5,456 nt of DNA from Bacteroidetes bacterium 4572_112 (GCA_002254285.1 NIUZ01000158.1:1-5456); one strand, 5' to 3'. Positions 1-5,387 are shown, counted from the first letter of the stretch. Notes: generated from the sequence alone by a model not told the origin. Program-made: numbers and translations.

Positions 1-85
1 CGACATGCTCAGTACAGGCTTTTATGCAAATAATTTTTGCCTTCTAATAGGAAAATATATTCCAATTTATTTATAGCGTATTTTG

Positions 86-100
86 ATACCAAATTGGTAT
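86..100. repeat. 15-nt near-perfect palindrome
   Basis: ATACCAA and TTGGTAT are exact inverse complements separated by a single A. The site lies about 110 bp upstream of the antitoxin gene. It could be a protein-binding site or a remnant of an element end. The related string ATACCAA recurs at 954-960 and 4675-4681, and the last of these is part of another inverted repeat. Its function is not known from the sequence. Confidence 0.4.
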
Positions 101-112
101 AACAACGAACAC

Positions 113-156
113 TTTAATAATTTAACATTTCAGTAATTAAACAATTTAATAATTTA
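113..156. repeat. Two direct copies of TTTAATAATTTA
   Basis: The 12-mer TTTAATAATTTA occurs exactly at 113-124 and 145-156, with start points 32 bp (about three helical turns) apart. Both copies lie upstream of the antitoxin promoter element. Type II antitoxins usually repress their own operon by binding repeated sites near the promoter, so these are candidate operators. In sequence this AT-rich a chance repeat is possible, and the role is inference only. Confidence 0.3.
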
Positions 157-199
157 TCAAAACAACAAACCTGAAATAATAAATGTCGTAATTTTTTAG

Positions 200-207
200 T
201 ATTTTTG
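200..207 (+). promoter_or_regulatory. Bacteroidota -7 element TATTTTTG for the antitoxin-toxin operon
   Basis: TATTTTTG matches the Bacteroidota -7 consensus TAnnTTTG exactly. It ends 4 nt before the ATG at 212, so transcription should begin at or within a few bases of the start codon, giving a leaderless or nearly leaderless mRNA. I do not see a convincing TTG-type -33 element at the usual distance upstream. Confidence 0.55.
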
Positions 208-211
208 TGCT

Positions 212-451
212 ATGGGTGATTTAACAATAACAAATAAAGTTTTAGAGAGGTATATTAATTTTTTGCTCCGTTTTGATAAGAGTTCTAAGAAAAAAATGAT
301 TACTAAACTTACTAACTCTTTGGAAAAAAAAGAAGAGAAATCATTTACTATAAAATCAATATTTGGTGCTTGGCAAGATGATCGAAGTGCTGATGATATA
401 ATAGATGATATACGTGAATCAAGAATGGAACCAAAAGATATTGATTTATAA
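212..451 (+). CDS. Antitoxin of a VapBC-type toxin-antitoxin pair
   Basis: This 79-residue protein is probably the antitoxin that neutralises the PIN-domain toxin encoded next to it and represses the operon. No DNA-binding fold can be named with certainty. Residues 5-40 are basic and helix-prone and could bind DNA. The C-terminal half (about 44-79) has the acidic pattern GAWQDDRSADDIIDDIRESR (residues 52-71). I recognise this pattern from small Bacteroidota proteins that precede vapC genes, and it probably wraps the toxin. Its stop codon shares one base with the toxin start (449-451/451-453), which is typical of translational coupling in such pairs. The ATG at 212 lies just 4 nt after an exact TAnnTTTG box and has no ribosome binding site, so translation may be leaderless. 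The reading frame is intact although the partner toxin is broken. The assignment rests mainly on context and the C-terminal motif. Confidence 0.72.
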   Translation: MGDLTITNKVLERYINFLLRFDKSSKKKMITKLTNSLEKKEEKSFTIKSIFGAWQDDRSADDIIDDIRESRMEPKDIDL

Positions 452-845
452 TGAAATACCTGCTAGATACAAATATATGCATTCATCTTTTTAGAGGGAA
501 TTATAATTTAGCTGATAAAATAGAACAAATAGGTATAGAGAATTGCGCAATATCTGAAATCACATTAGCAGAGTTAGTTTTTTGTGCAGAAAACAGTAAG
601 TTTCCTAAAAAGAATTTCCAATTAATTGAAATATTTTCTGAACAAGTTATAAACCAATTCTGAATGCTATTCCTGCCTATGCAAAGCAGAAAGTAGAATT
701 AAGAAAATTAGGTATGATGATTAGTGATTTTGATTTATTAATAGGCACAACAGCTATGGCAAATGATTTAATAATGGTTACTGAAAATGTAAAAGAGTTT
801 AAAAGGATTAGAGGAATAGAATTGCAGAACTGGATAAATAGATAG
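451..845 (+). pseudogene. vapC: VapC-family PIN-domain toxin, frameshifted
   Basis: VapC toxins are Mg-dependent endoribonucleases that cut tRNA or other structured RNA. The first frame gives residues 1-67 with the hallmark start MKYLLDTNICI (acidic D6) and SEITLAEL (E41). It then stops at 661-663 after 70 codons. The rest of the domain continues without interruption in the -1 frame, with SDFDLLIGTTAMAND (D95), MVTENVKEF and a final ELQNW, ending at the TAG at 843-845. Adding one A to the AAA at 651-653 joins the frames as QVI-KPILNAIPAYA. This yields 131 residues, the normal VapC length, with all PIN acidic positions in place. Without the shift the 70-residue product lacks D95 and the C-terminal motif, so it should be inactive. 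The break is therefore a recent one-base loss or a sequencing error. Programmed -1 frameshifting is possible but lacks a classic slippery heptamer. The gene overlaps the antitoxin by one base. Confidence 0.88.
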
Positions 846-973
846 GGTGCAATAATAGTATATCAACAAACCCCAAACAACAAATCCTAAACACGAAATA
901 AACTTCTTCAACTCATTCAGCCAATTAAACCCCTTCATCATCTTCAACCAAATATACCAATAAACCTTTTATT
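846..973. other. G-poor intergenic spacer
   Basis: This spacer between the toxin remnant and the S41 peptidase gene is almost devoid of G on the + strand. It is rich in A, C and T, with strings such as TTCAAC at 907-912 and 943-948 that resemble the CAAC units of the array at 2411-2474. I see no terminator hairpin, no exact TAnnTTTG promoter box and no credible small gene here, so the promoter of the peptidase gene is not identified. Confidence 0.4.
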
Positions 974-2323
974 ATGAAGAACCTTTTAGTACTATTAATA
1001 TTATTTGTGTCAATTTCGGTTAACGCTCAAGAAAAACAATTGACAGATGAAGAGAAAGTTTATGGATTATCATTAATTTGGCAAGAGGTAAATTATAATT
1101 ATGCCTATTTGGAGAATTATAATTTGGACTGGGATAGTGTATATACTGCTAATATTCCAAAGGTAGTGGCTGCGAAAAATCTTACCGAATATTATTCCAT
1201 TTTATCTGGTATTATTAATTCATTTCATGAAGAGCATACTACAATTATTTCACCTTTAGAAGTACAAAAGAAGTATGGGTATGTGCCGATAAGCCTGTCG
1301 TATATAAATGGAAAATATTACGTAACAGCATTTTCGTCAGAGTATAAAGACAAAGTTTTTATTGGAAGTGTTTTAACAAATGTCAATAGTTATGATGTGA
1401 ATGATTATTATGATAAATTCGTATTTCCCAATTGTAATCTATCAGAACATATCGCAAAGAGACAAGTCGGAAAAGGGATATTCTTTTTTGGTCTTCTTAA
1501 TAAAAAGTTAAGAGCAACATTTCTTAATCCCGATGGCAAAACGGTTTCTTTAAAACTAAAGCGCCGTTCTCGTTTTACTGAAGCTCCTGAAGAAATAAAG
1601 GTGCCAAAAATGTATCAGGATACAGCCTTTTTATTCAAAAAATATGGTGATATTTCCTATATCCGTATTAAATCTTTTTTGACTAATACTCCAAGCACTT
1701 CATTCGCTAAAATAGTTGATAGTTTAAAAAATAGTAAAGCTATAATATTTGATGTGAGAGCTAATATTGGTGGAAATTCTCAATTTGCTACAGATATTAT
1801 TTCATACTTTTCGGTTCAAAAGTCTATGCCATTGTGGTGGGGACAACAGAAGGTTAATAGAGGTTTTTATAAAGCAGCTGGTGTATATACTTATTTGCAT
1901 GGAGACTCTTTGGCAAAGGCAAATAATTATTATGCTGAATATATTGCCATTTCACATTACGAAGGTGGCCAATACAATTGGCCTAATAACACAAACGGAG
2001 AGTTAAAAGATATTCCCGTAATAGTTCTATGTAATTACCTTACAGTGTCCTCTGCTGAGACTTTTATTCTACAGTTAAAACAAGTAGCATCAGTTACTGT
2101 AATAGGAGAGCCTACAGCAGGAAGTGCAACTATGGCATTGGAAGTTCAGCTTCCTGGTGGCGGCGGATTTAATGTTGCCGCTTCTAAAGCTCTTGATGAA
2201 AACGGTAAGCCCTATAAATATACACAGCCTGATATTATTCATATTCCGAGCTTAGAAGATGAAAAAACAGGCAACGATAGCGTATTGAAAATCGCAATAG
2301 ATTTAATTAATAATGAAAAATAG
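974..2323 (+). CDS. Secreted S41-family serine peptidase
   Basis: A 449-residue exported protein of the S41 (tail-specific protease/C-terminal processing) superfamily. Residues 1-19 form a Sec signal peptide: MKN, a hydrophobic core, then VNAQ. There is no lipobox Cys, so it should be released into the periplasm or beyond. Residues 25-95 are a helical N-terminal region ending in FHEEHTTI, where H88 matches the DGHT-type catalytic His of tricorn/IRBP-like members. About 98-205 is a PDZ-like beta-rich segment. The protease core spans about 225-428. It has IIFDVRANIGGN (257-268), the nucleophile region LTVSSAE with probable Ser359, GEPTAGS (378-384), LPGGGG and a closing QPDIIHIPS. The Lys found in GKG motifs of Ctp/Prc-type enzymes is absent (Ser384 instead), consistent with Ser-His rather than Ser-Lys catalysis. 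The reading frame is complete and ATG 974 gives the signal peptide. Its substrate is unknown. It seems monocistronic, with no clear promoter or terminator. Confidence 0.87.
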   Translation: MKNLLVLLILFVSISVNAQEKQLTDEEKVYGLSLIWQEVNYNYAYLENYNLDWDSVYTANIPKVVAAKNLTEYYSILSGIINSFHEEHTTIISPLEVQKKYGYVPISLSYINGKYYVTAFSSEYKDKVFIGSVLTNVNSYDVNDYYDKFVFPNCNLSEHIAKRQVGKGIFFFGLLNKKLRATFLNPDGKTVSLKLKRRSRFTEAPEEIKVPKMYQDTAFLFKKYGDISYIRIKSFLTNTPSTSFAKIVDSLKNSKAIIFDVRANIGGNSQFATDIISYFSVQKSMPLWWGQQKVNRGFYKAAGVYTYLHGDSLAKANNYYAEYIAISHYEGGQYNWPNNTNGELKDIPVIVLCNYLTVSSAETFILQLKQVASVTVIGEPTAGSATMALEVQLPGGGGFNVAASKALDENGKPYKYTQPDIIHIPSLEDEKTGNDSVLKIAIDLINNEK

Positions 2324-2351
2324 GGTCGTTTAATCATATGGGCTATTAAAA

Positions 2352-2379
2352 GGGACTATCCTGTAAAGTGTGTAAATAG
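2352..2379. mobile_element. Possible solo terminus of an IS256-like insertion sequence
   Basis: The stretch GGGACTATCCTGTAAAGTG followed by TGTAAATAG resembles, from memory, the GGGACT...AAAGTGTGTAAA type of terminal repeat seen at ends of IS256-like elements in Bacteroidota. No transposase fragment or second end is visible nearby, so this would be a relic or a solo end. The resemblance is recalled rather than computed, and the assignment is weak. Confidence 0.25.
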
Positions 2380-2410
2380 AAAAGTTATTCTAGAATATTT
2401 TTGGTCCTTT

Positions 2411-2474
2411 CAACCTCTTTCAACCTCTTTCAACCCTTTTCAACCTCTTTCAACCCCTTTCAACTCTTTTCAAC
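2411..2474. repeat. Tandem array of six 10-bp CAACCTCTTT-like units
   Basis: Six uninterrupted units start at 2411, 2421, 2431, 2441, 2451 and 2461, followed by a terminal CAAC at 2471. Every unit begins CAAC and ends TTT. Variation is confined to the middle positions: CTC twice, then CCT, CTC, CCC and TCT. The strand contains no G across the array. The exact 10-bp period places each unit nearly one helical turn from the next. It lies about 50 bp upstream of the first yidC promoter box. It could be a slippage-generated minisatellite or a bent or protein-binding upstream element. Confidence 0.9.
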
Positions 2475-2522
2475 AATTAAATCCTTACAAATATTTACCA
2501 TAAATTACGTCTAATTAAATTG

Positions 2523-2530
2523 TACCTTTG
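2523..2530 (+). promoter_or_regulatory. yidC distal -7 element TACCTTTG (P1)
   Basis: This is an exact match to the Bacteroidota -7 consensus TAnnTTTG, followed by CAGCCGC. The predicted start would give a leader of roughly 75 nt before the yidC ATG. No strong TTTG -33 element is seen at 19-21 nt upstream. Confidence 0.55.
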
Positions 2531-2579
2531 CAGCCGCAAATTTTAAGCTTTTTTAAGGTTAATTTTAGAATCATAAAAT

Positions 2580-2587
2580 TACCTTTG
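2580..2587 (+). promoter_or_regulatory. yidC proximal -7 element TACCTTTG (P2)
   Basis: A second identical TACCTTTG lies 57 bp after the first and ends 25 nt before the yidC ATG, so it would give a leader of only about 20 nt. A weak TTA at 2559-2561 could stand in for the -33 element. Two such boxes suggest tandem promoters for this essential gene. Confidence 0.45.
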
Positions 2588-2612
2588 GCTTTTATATAAA
2601 ACATTAATAGTT

Positions 2613-4574
2613 ATGAATAAAGATACGATACTAGGTTTCTTTTTTATTTTCCTAATTTTAGTAGGATACTCGTGGTATGTAGCCCCTTCTGAGGAAGATA
2701 TTGCACAGCAAAAAGTAGAAATGGCTCGTCAGGATTCATTGAATGAAGTTCGTAAAGAGCAATCGCGTATTGCTGAAACAGAACGTAAAATGATGAAGGC
2801 TGCTGACGATGTTGGTAATCAACAATCAACTGAGAGCAATAATGCTGTTGTTAGCGATTCGATGCTAAATGATATGCAGTTGCAAAAGTTTGGTGGTTTT
2901 GCAGCAATGAGCCATGGTGAAGAAAAAGAAATCACCATTGAGAATGACAAAATAAAAATCCGTGTTTCAACAAAAGGTGGTAATATAACTTATGCCGAAT
3001 TAAAGGAATATCATACTTATGATACTATGCCATTGGTTTTGTTTGACAAAAACACTGCTAGCATTAGCTATTTATTGAATGATAAGCGTGTTGAATCAAA
3101 ATCTTTATATTTTGAGCCAATTGCCAAATCTGATTCAAGAGTTGAGGATAGTATATACGTTCACGAAGGGGAGACTTATTCTTTCGCAATGCGTATTTAT
3201 CCTAATGATAATAACGGAAAAGTTCTTAAAGATAAATATTTAGAATTTGCTTATACAATTACCGGCGATGATTATATGATTGATTATAATCTTAATATGC
3301 AGGGTATGAGTGATTTTGTAGCTCCGGGCTTGAATGATATTCCATTATACTTGAATATGGATATGCTTTCAATGGAGAAAGATCCTAAGCAAGAAGCTAA
3401 GCAAACTGCAATTTTTTACCGTTACTCAGGTGATGATGAGAGTGTTGATGAGCTAAGTCTTACATCTATGGATGAGGAGAAAGAAGACTTATCGACAAAG
3501 GTAAAGTGGATTTCTTTTAAGCAACAGTTCTTCTCTTTTGTAATTATTGCTGACGAAAGTTTTGCAAAAGCTGAGATTGTACAAGAAGGAAATGAGGAGA
3601 GTGCTAATTCTAGGTTTTTAAAGAATATGAAAGCCGATATTAGTGTGCCTCTTTCTAATAATTCAGAATTTCAGTCGGTGGCTATGCATATGTATATGGG
3701 TCCTAACAAATATTCTGAACTTAAGAAGTATGAATTAGATTTGGAGCGTATGGTTCCTCTAGGATGGGGTTTCTTTTTACTGCACTGGATCAATAGAGTG
3801 GTTGTAATTCCTGTATTTCATGCCCTTAGTGGTTTTGGTTGGAATTATGGTATTATTATTCTTGTACTTACATTATTGCTTAAGGTTGTACTTTTTCCAA
3901 TTGCATATAAAACATATATGTCATCGGCAAAAATGCGTGTTCTTAAGCCAGAGATTGATGAGCTAGCTAAGAAATTTCCTAAGAAAGAAGATTCGGTTAA
4001 AAAGCAACAAGCAACCATGTCTTTATATAAAAAGGCTGGAGTAAATCCTATGGCCGGTTGTGTGCCTATGTTATTGCAAATGCCAATTCTGTTTGCTCTA
4101 TTCCGCTTTTTTCCTGCGGCTATCGAATTACGTCAGCAATCATTCCTATGGGCTGATGACCTTTCGGCATACGATTCTATTTACTCATGGACTCAGCAGA
4201 TTCCATTATTGAGTACTTTCTATGGTAATCACATCAGTTTATTTACTCTTTTGATGACAGTATCTACGATTCTTTATACTCGTATGAATAATCAGATGAT
4301 GGCTTCGAACCAGCAAATGCCAGGTATGAAAACCATGATGTATCTTATGCCAATCATGTTCTTGGGTTTCTTTAATAATTATGCTTCGGGATTAAGTTAT
4401 TACTATTTCCTAGCTAATATTATCACTTTTAGCCAGATGTACCTAATGCGTCGCTTTGTTGATGAGGATGCAATACGTGCTAAGCTAGAAGCTAATAAGA
4501 AAAAGCCTGTAAAGAAATCAAAATTCCAAGCTAGATTGGAAGAAATGGCAAAACAAAAAGGTGTGAAAAAATAG
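2613..4574 (+). CDS. yidC: Membrane protein insertase YidC
   Basis: YidC/Oxa1-family insertase in the inner membrane, which inserts and folds membrane proteins alone or with SecYEG. The 653 residues are somewhat longer than the E. coli protein and have the Gram-negative layout. TM1 is at about 6-23. A charged, coiled-coil-prone linker (27-65) is followed by a large periplasmic beta-sandwich domain (about 100-375) with NDKIKIRVSTKGG near its start. The conserved insertase core starts with amphipathic helix EH1 (384-405) and TM2 (about 410-431). It continues with the cytoplasmic hairpin SAKMRVLKPEI (438-448) and LYKKAGVNPMAGC, TM3 (about 485-504) with LLQMPILFALF, then TM4 (540-557), TM5 (573-588) and TM6 (593-612). 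In my alignment the positively charged groove residue (Arg in E. coli) is K424. The tail (613-653) is rich in Lys/Arg and probably contacts the ribosome. ATG 2613 is required for TM1. Two TACCTTTG boxes precede the gene and a strong terminator follows, suggesting a single-gene transcript. Confidence 0.98.
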   Translation: MNKDTILGFFFIFLILVGYSWYVAPSEEDIAQQKVEMARQDSLNEVRKEQSRIAETERKMMKAADDVGNQQSTESNNAVVSDSMLNDMQLQKFGGFAAMSHGEEKEITIENDKIKIRVSTKGGNITYAELKEYHTYDTMPLVLFDKNTASISYLLNDKRVESKSLYFEPIAKSDSRVEDSIYVHEGETYSFAMRIYPNDNNGKVLKDKYLEFAYTITGDDYMIDYNLNMQGMSDFVAPGLNDIPLYLNMDMLSMEKDPKQEAKQTAIFYRYSGDDESVDELSLTSMDEEKEDLSTKVKWISFKQQFFSFVIIADESFAKAEIVQEGNEESANSRFLKNMKADISVPLSNNSEFQSVAMHMYMGPNKYSELKKYELDLERMVPLGWGFFLLHWINRVVVIPVFHALSGFGWNYGIIILVLTLLLKVVLFPIAYKTYMSSAKMRVLKPEIDELAKKFPKKEDSVKKQQATMSLYKKAGVNPMAGCVPMLLQMPILFALFRFFPAAIELRQQSFLWADDLSAYDSIYSWTQQIPLLSTFYGNHISLFTLLMTVSTILYTRMNNQMMASNQQMPGMKTMMYLMPIMFLGFFNNYASGLSYYYFLANIITFSQMYLMRRFVDEDAIRAKLEANKKKPVKKSKFQARLEEMAKQKGVKK

Positions 4575-4595
4575 TTCACTTCCTAATATATACTG

Positions 4596-4635
4596 AAAAG
4601 CCCAATATAGTTGATACTTTATTGGGCTTTTTTTT
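4596..4635 (+). terminator. Rho-independent terminator of yidC
   Basis: A perfect 12-bp stem pairs AAAAGCCCAATA (4596-4607) with TATTGGGCTTTT (4620-4631). The loop is 12 nt, and the T run reaches 4635 (eight consecutive Ts from 4628). It begins 22 nt after the yidC stop codon and should end yidC transcription, insulating it from the IS66 remnant downstream. Confidence 0.92.
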
Positions 4636-4676
4636 GAACTTCATTTTGCCGATAAGTCTTCTTTATTTTTGCTTAT

Positions 4677-4714
4677 ACCAATTACAATTCAAACTTGCTG
4701 ATAAATAAATTGGT
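4677..4714. repeat. Inverted repeat ACCAATT / AATTGGT
   Basis: ACCAATT (4677-4683) is the exact inverse complement of AATTGGT (4708-4714), with a 24-nt spacer. The flanks TTAT (left) and AATAA (right) extend the match with a one-base offset. The right arm runs directly into the first GCGAAGC repeat. This may mark the end of a small palindromic or mobile element. Confidence 0.4.
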
Positions 4715-4743
4715 AATAAGCGAAGCGATTCATGAGCACCATT
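4712..4743. repeat. GCGAAGC/CATGAG repeat, copy 1
   Basis: The core GCGAAGC (4720-4726) is followed by ATTCATGAG and CACCATT. It matches copy 2 (4815-4843) over GGTA, GCGAAGC, TCATGAG and ACCATT, with two small gaps. GCGAAGC is a sequence known to form an unusually stable mini-hairpin in single-stranded DNA. Beyond that core the stem is poorly paired in this copy. Confidence 0.6.
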
Positions 4744-4814
4744 GAAAAATAATAAATTGTGAATAATATATTTCACATATTCAAGGCGAAAATTCTTTGC
4801 ATAGCCACAGTTAC

Positions 4815-4843
4815 GGTATTGCGAAGCAATCATGAGTACCATT
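4815..4843. repeat. GCGAAGC/CATGAG repeat, copy 2 with perfect hairpin
   Basis: ATTGCGAAGCAAT (4818-4830) is a perfect 5-bp stem with a GAA loop. It is followed by CATGAG, and GGTA (4815-4818) faces TACC (4837-4840). The copy matches copy 1, about 101 bp upstream. It ends 13 bp before the candidate IS66 terminus. A further GTAC-GGCGAA-GTAC hairpin at 4863-4876 may be a third diverged relative. Confidence 0.65.
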
Positions 4844-4856
4844 AGTAGTTATTATC

Positions 4857-4876
4857 GTAAGCGTACGGCGAAGTAC
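4857..4876 (+). mobile_element. Candidate left terminus of the IS66 element
   Basis: GTAAGCG at 4857-4863 resembles the GTAA-type ends known for IS66-family elements, and it lies 79 bp upstream of the tnpB start in the expected orientation. The hairpin GTAC-GGCGAA-GTAC (4863-4876) is inside it. The other end lies beyond the window, so neither the inverted repeat nor the 8-bp target duplication (TTATTATC at 4849-4856 would be this side's copy) can be confirmed. Confidence 0.4.
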
Positions 4877-4879
4877 ATA

Positions 4880-4910
4880 TTGTGAGGTTTCCCAAATCTT
4901 ATGATTTTTG
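4880..4910 (+). promoter_or_regulatory. Weak candidate promoter for IS66 tnpB
   Basis: TTG at 4880-4882 is separated by 20 nt from GATTTTTG (4903-4910), which matches TAnnTTTG except in its first two bases. It would start transcription about 20 nt before the ATG at 4936. Other placements are possible. Confidence 0.25.
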
Positions 4911-4935
4911 TTGCTCAAATATAAAAGCAATAATT

Positions 4936-5333
4936 ATGTTAGGATTAGGGACAGAACACACATACTACTATTATTTATCAGCAGTAGATATGCGCAAAGG
5001 ATTTACTACTATTATTTATCAGCAGTAGATATGCGCAAAGGATTTAATGGTTTAAGTGGTATAGTTAGCGATCACATGAATGAAAATAAAGGCAAAAATA
5101 TTGTATACGCCTTTATCAATAAGAGAAAAGATAAACTAAAATTACTCCATTGGCGAGCTGGTGGATTTGTGCTCTATTATAAGCGCCTAGAGAAAGGTGT
5201 TTTTGAACTTCCCAAATACGATGTAGCAGAAAGCTTAGCAGTTTTAACATATACTCAAATAATTATGATTTTGGATGGAATAAGCATTGTTAGTGTCAAT
5301 AAAAAAGAAAGGTATTTATCTAAAAAAAAGTAA
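4936..5333 (+). pseudogene. tnpB: IS66 family accessory protein TnpB, broken by a 41-bp duplication
   Basis: TnpB (Orf2) is an IS66 accessory protein needed with TnpC for transposition; its exact biochemical role is unclear. From ATG 4936 the frame reads MLGLGTEHTYYYYLSAVDMRKGF, the normal N-terminus. It then hits a stop at 5026-5028, because 4963-5003 is repeated exactly at 5004-5044 and 41 is not a multiple of three. The rest of the protein (FNGLSGIV, INKRKDKLKLLHW, GGFVLYYKRLEKG) continues in the frame of the second copy to the TAA at 5331-5333. Removing one copy restores a 118-residue protein, the usual length for this family. A 141-residue frame from TTG 4908 reaches the same C-terminus, but its first 37 residues or so have no family resemblance and are an artefact. 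No tnpA is seen upstream, and tnpC follows 54 bp later. Confidence 0.93.
4963..5046. repeat. Perfect 41-bp tandem duplication inside tnpB
   Basis: Bases 4963-5003 are repeated without a mismatch at 5004-5044, and the match extends two bases further (5045-5046). The unit begins TACTACTATT and ends AAAGGATT. The identity implies a very recent event or an assembly artefact. Confidence 0.97.
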
Positions 5334-5387
5334 AAAAACTTTAGTATTTATTGGCTCTATGTAGATTAATTTTTGTATCTCTACTGT

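Larger units (their letters stand above)
2324..2612. other. Complex intergenic region upstream of yidC
   Basis: 289 bases without a gene separate the S41 peptidase from yidC. In order they hold a possible insertion-sequence end relic (2352-2379), a 10-bp tandem repeat array (2411-2474), an AT-rich stretch, and two TACCTTTG promoter boxes (2523-2530 and 2580-2587). I found no terminator hairpin with a T tract for the S41 gene. Confidence 0.5.
4636..4935. other. Non-coding region between the yidC terminator and IS66 tnpB
   Basis: 300 bases with no credible gene. They hold an ACCAATT...AATTGGT inverted repeat, two copies of a GCGAAGC-bearing repeat, an AT-rich TGTGAA...TTCACA hairpin (4758-4777), a candidate IS66 left end at 4857 and a weak promoter. 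An IS66 tnpA, which often precedes tnpB, is not present here as an intact or recognisably decayed frame. Confidence 0.55.

Noticed and set aside
2..76. Possible C-terminal end of an upstream gene in frame 2 (open for 24 codons from the window edge)
   Set aside because: It is too short and has no recognisable motif. Such a length is expected by chance at a window edge.
451..663. A genuine short 70-residue protein after the antitoxin
   Set aside because: It ends mid PIN domain, and the missing half follows directly in the -1 frame with full VapC motifs.
640..665. Programmed -1 ribosomal frameshift joining the two vapC halves
   Set aside because: No X-XXY-YYZ heptamer or obvious downstream stem is seen at 648-656, and a single missing A explains it more simply. 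It is not fully excluded.
1767..2006. Internal overlapping ORF in the S41 gene
   Set aside because: It is an out-of-frame shadow of a well-conserved peptidase domain and has no recognisable motifs.
2411..2474. CRISPR-like array
   Set aside because: Units are 10 bp, directly abutting with no spacers, and there are no cas genes.
2644..2829. Antisense ORF within yidC
   Set aside because: It is opposite the TM1 and linker coding region and has no family features or start signals.
4758..4777. TGTGAA...TTCACA hairpin as a terminator or CRP-like site
   Set aside because: The six-pair AT-rich stem has no T tract, and the spacing does not match a known operator well enough to name.
4908..4962. TTG-initiated upstream extension giving a 141-residue protein ending in the TnpB sequence
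   Set aside because: Its first residues through the first repeat copy are out of the TnpB frame and unlike any IS66 protein. The natural N-terminus MLGLGTEHT starts at ATG 4936 in another frame, and the fusion arises only from the 41-bp duplication.
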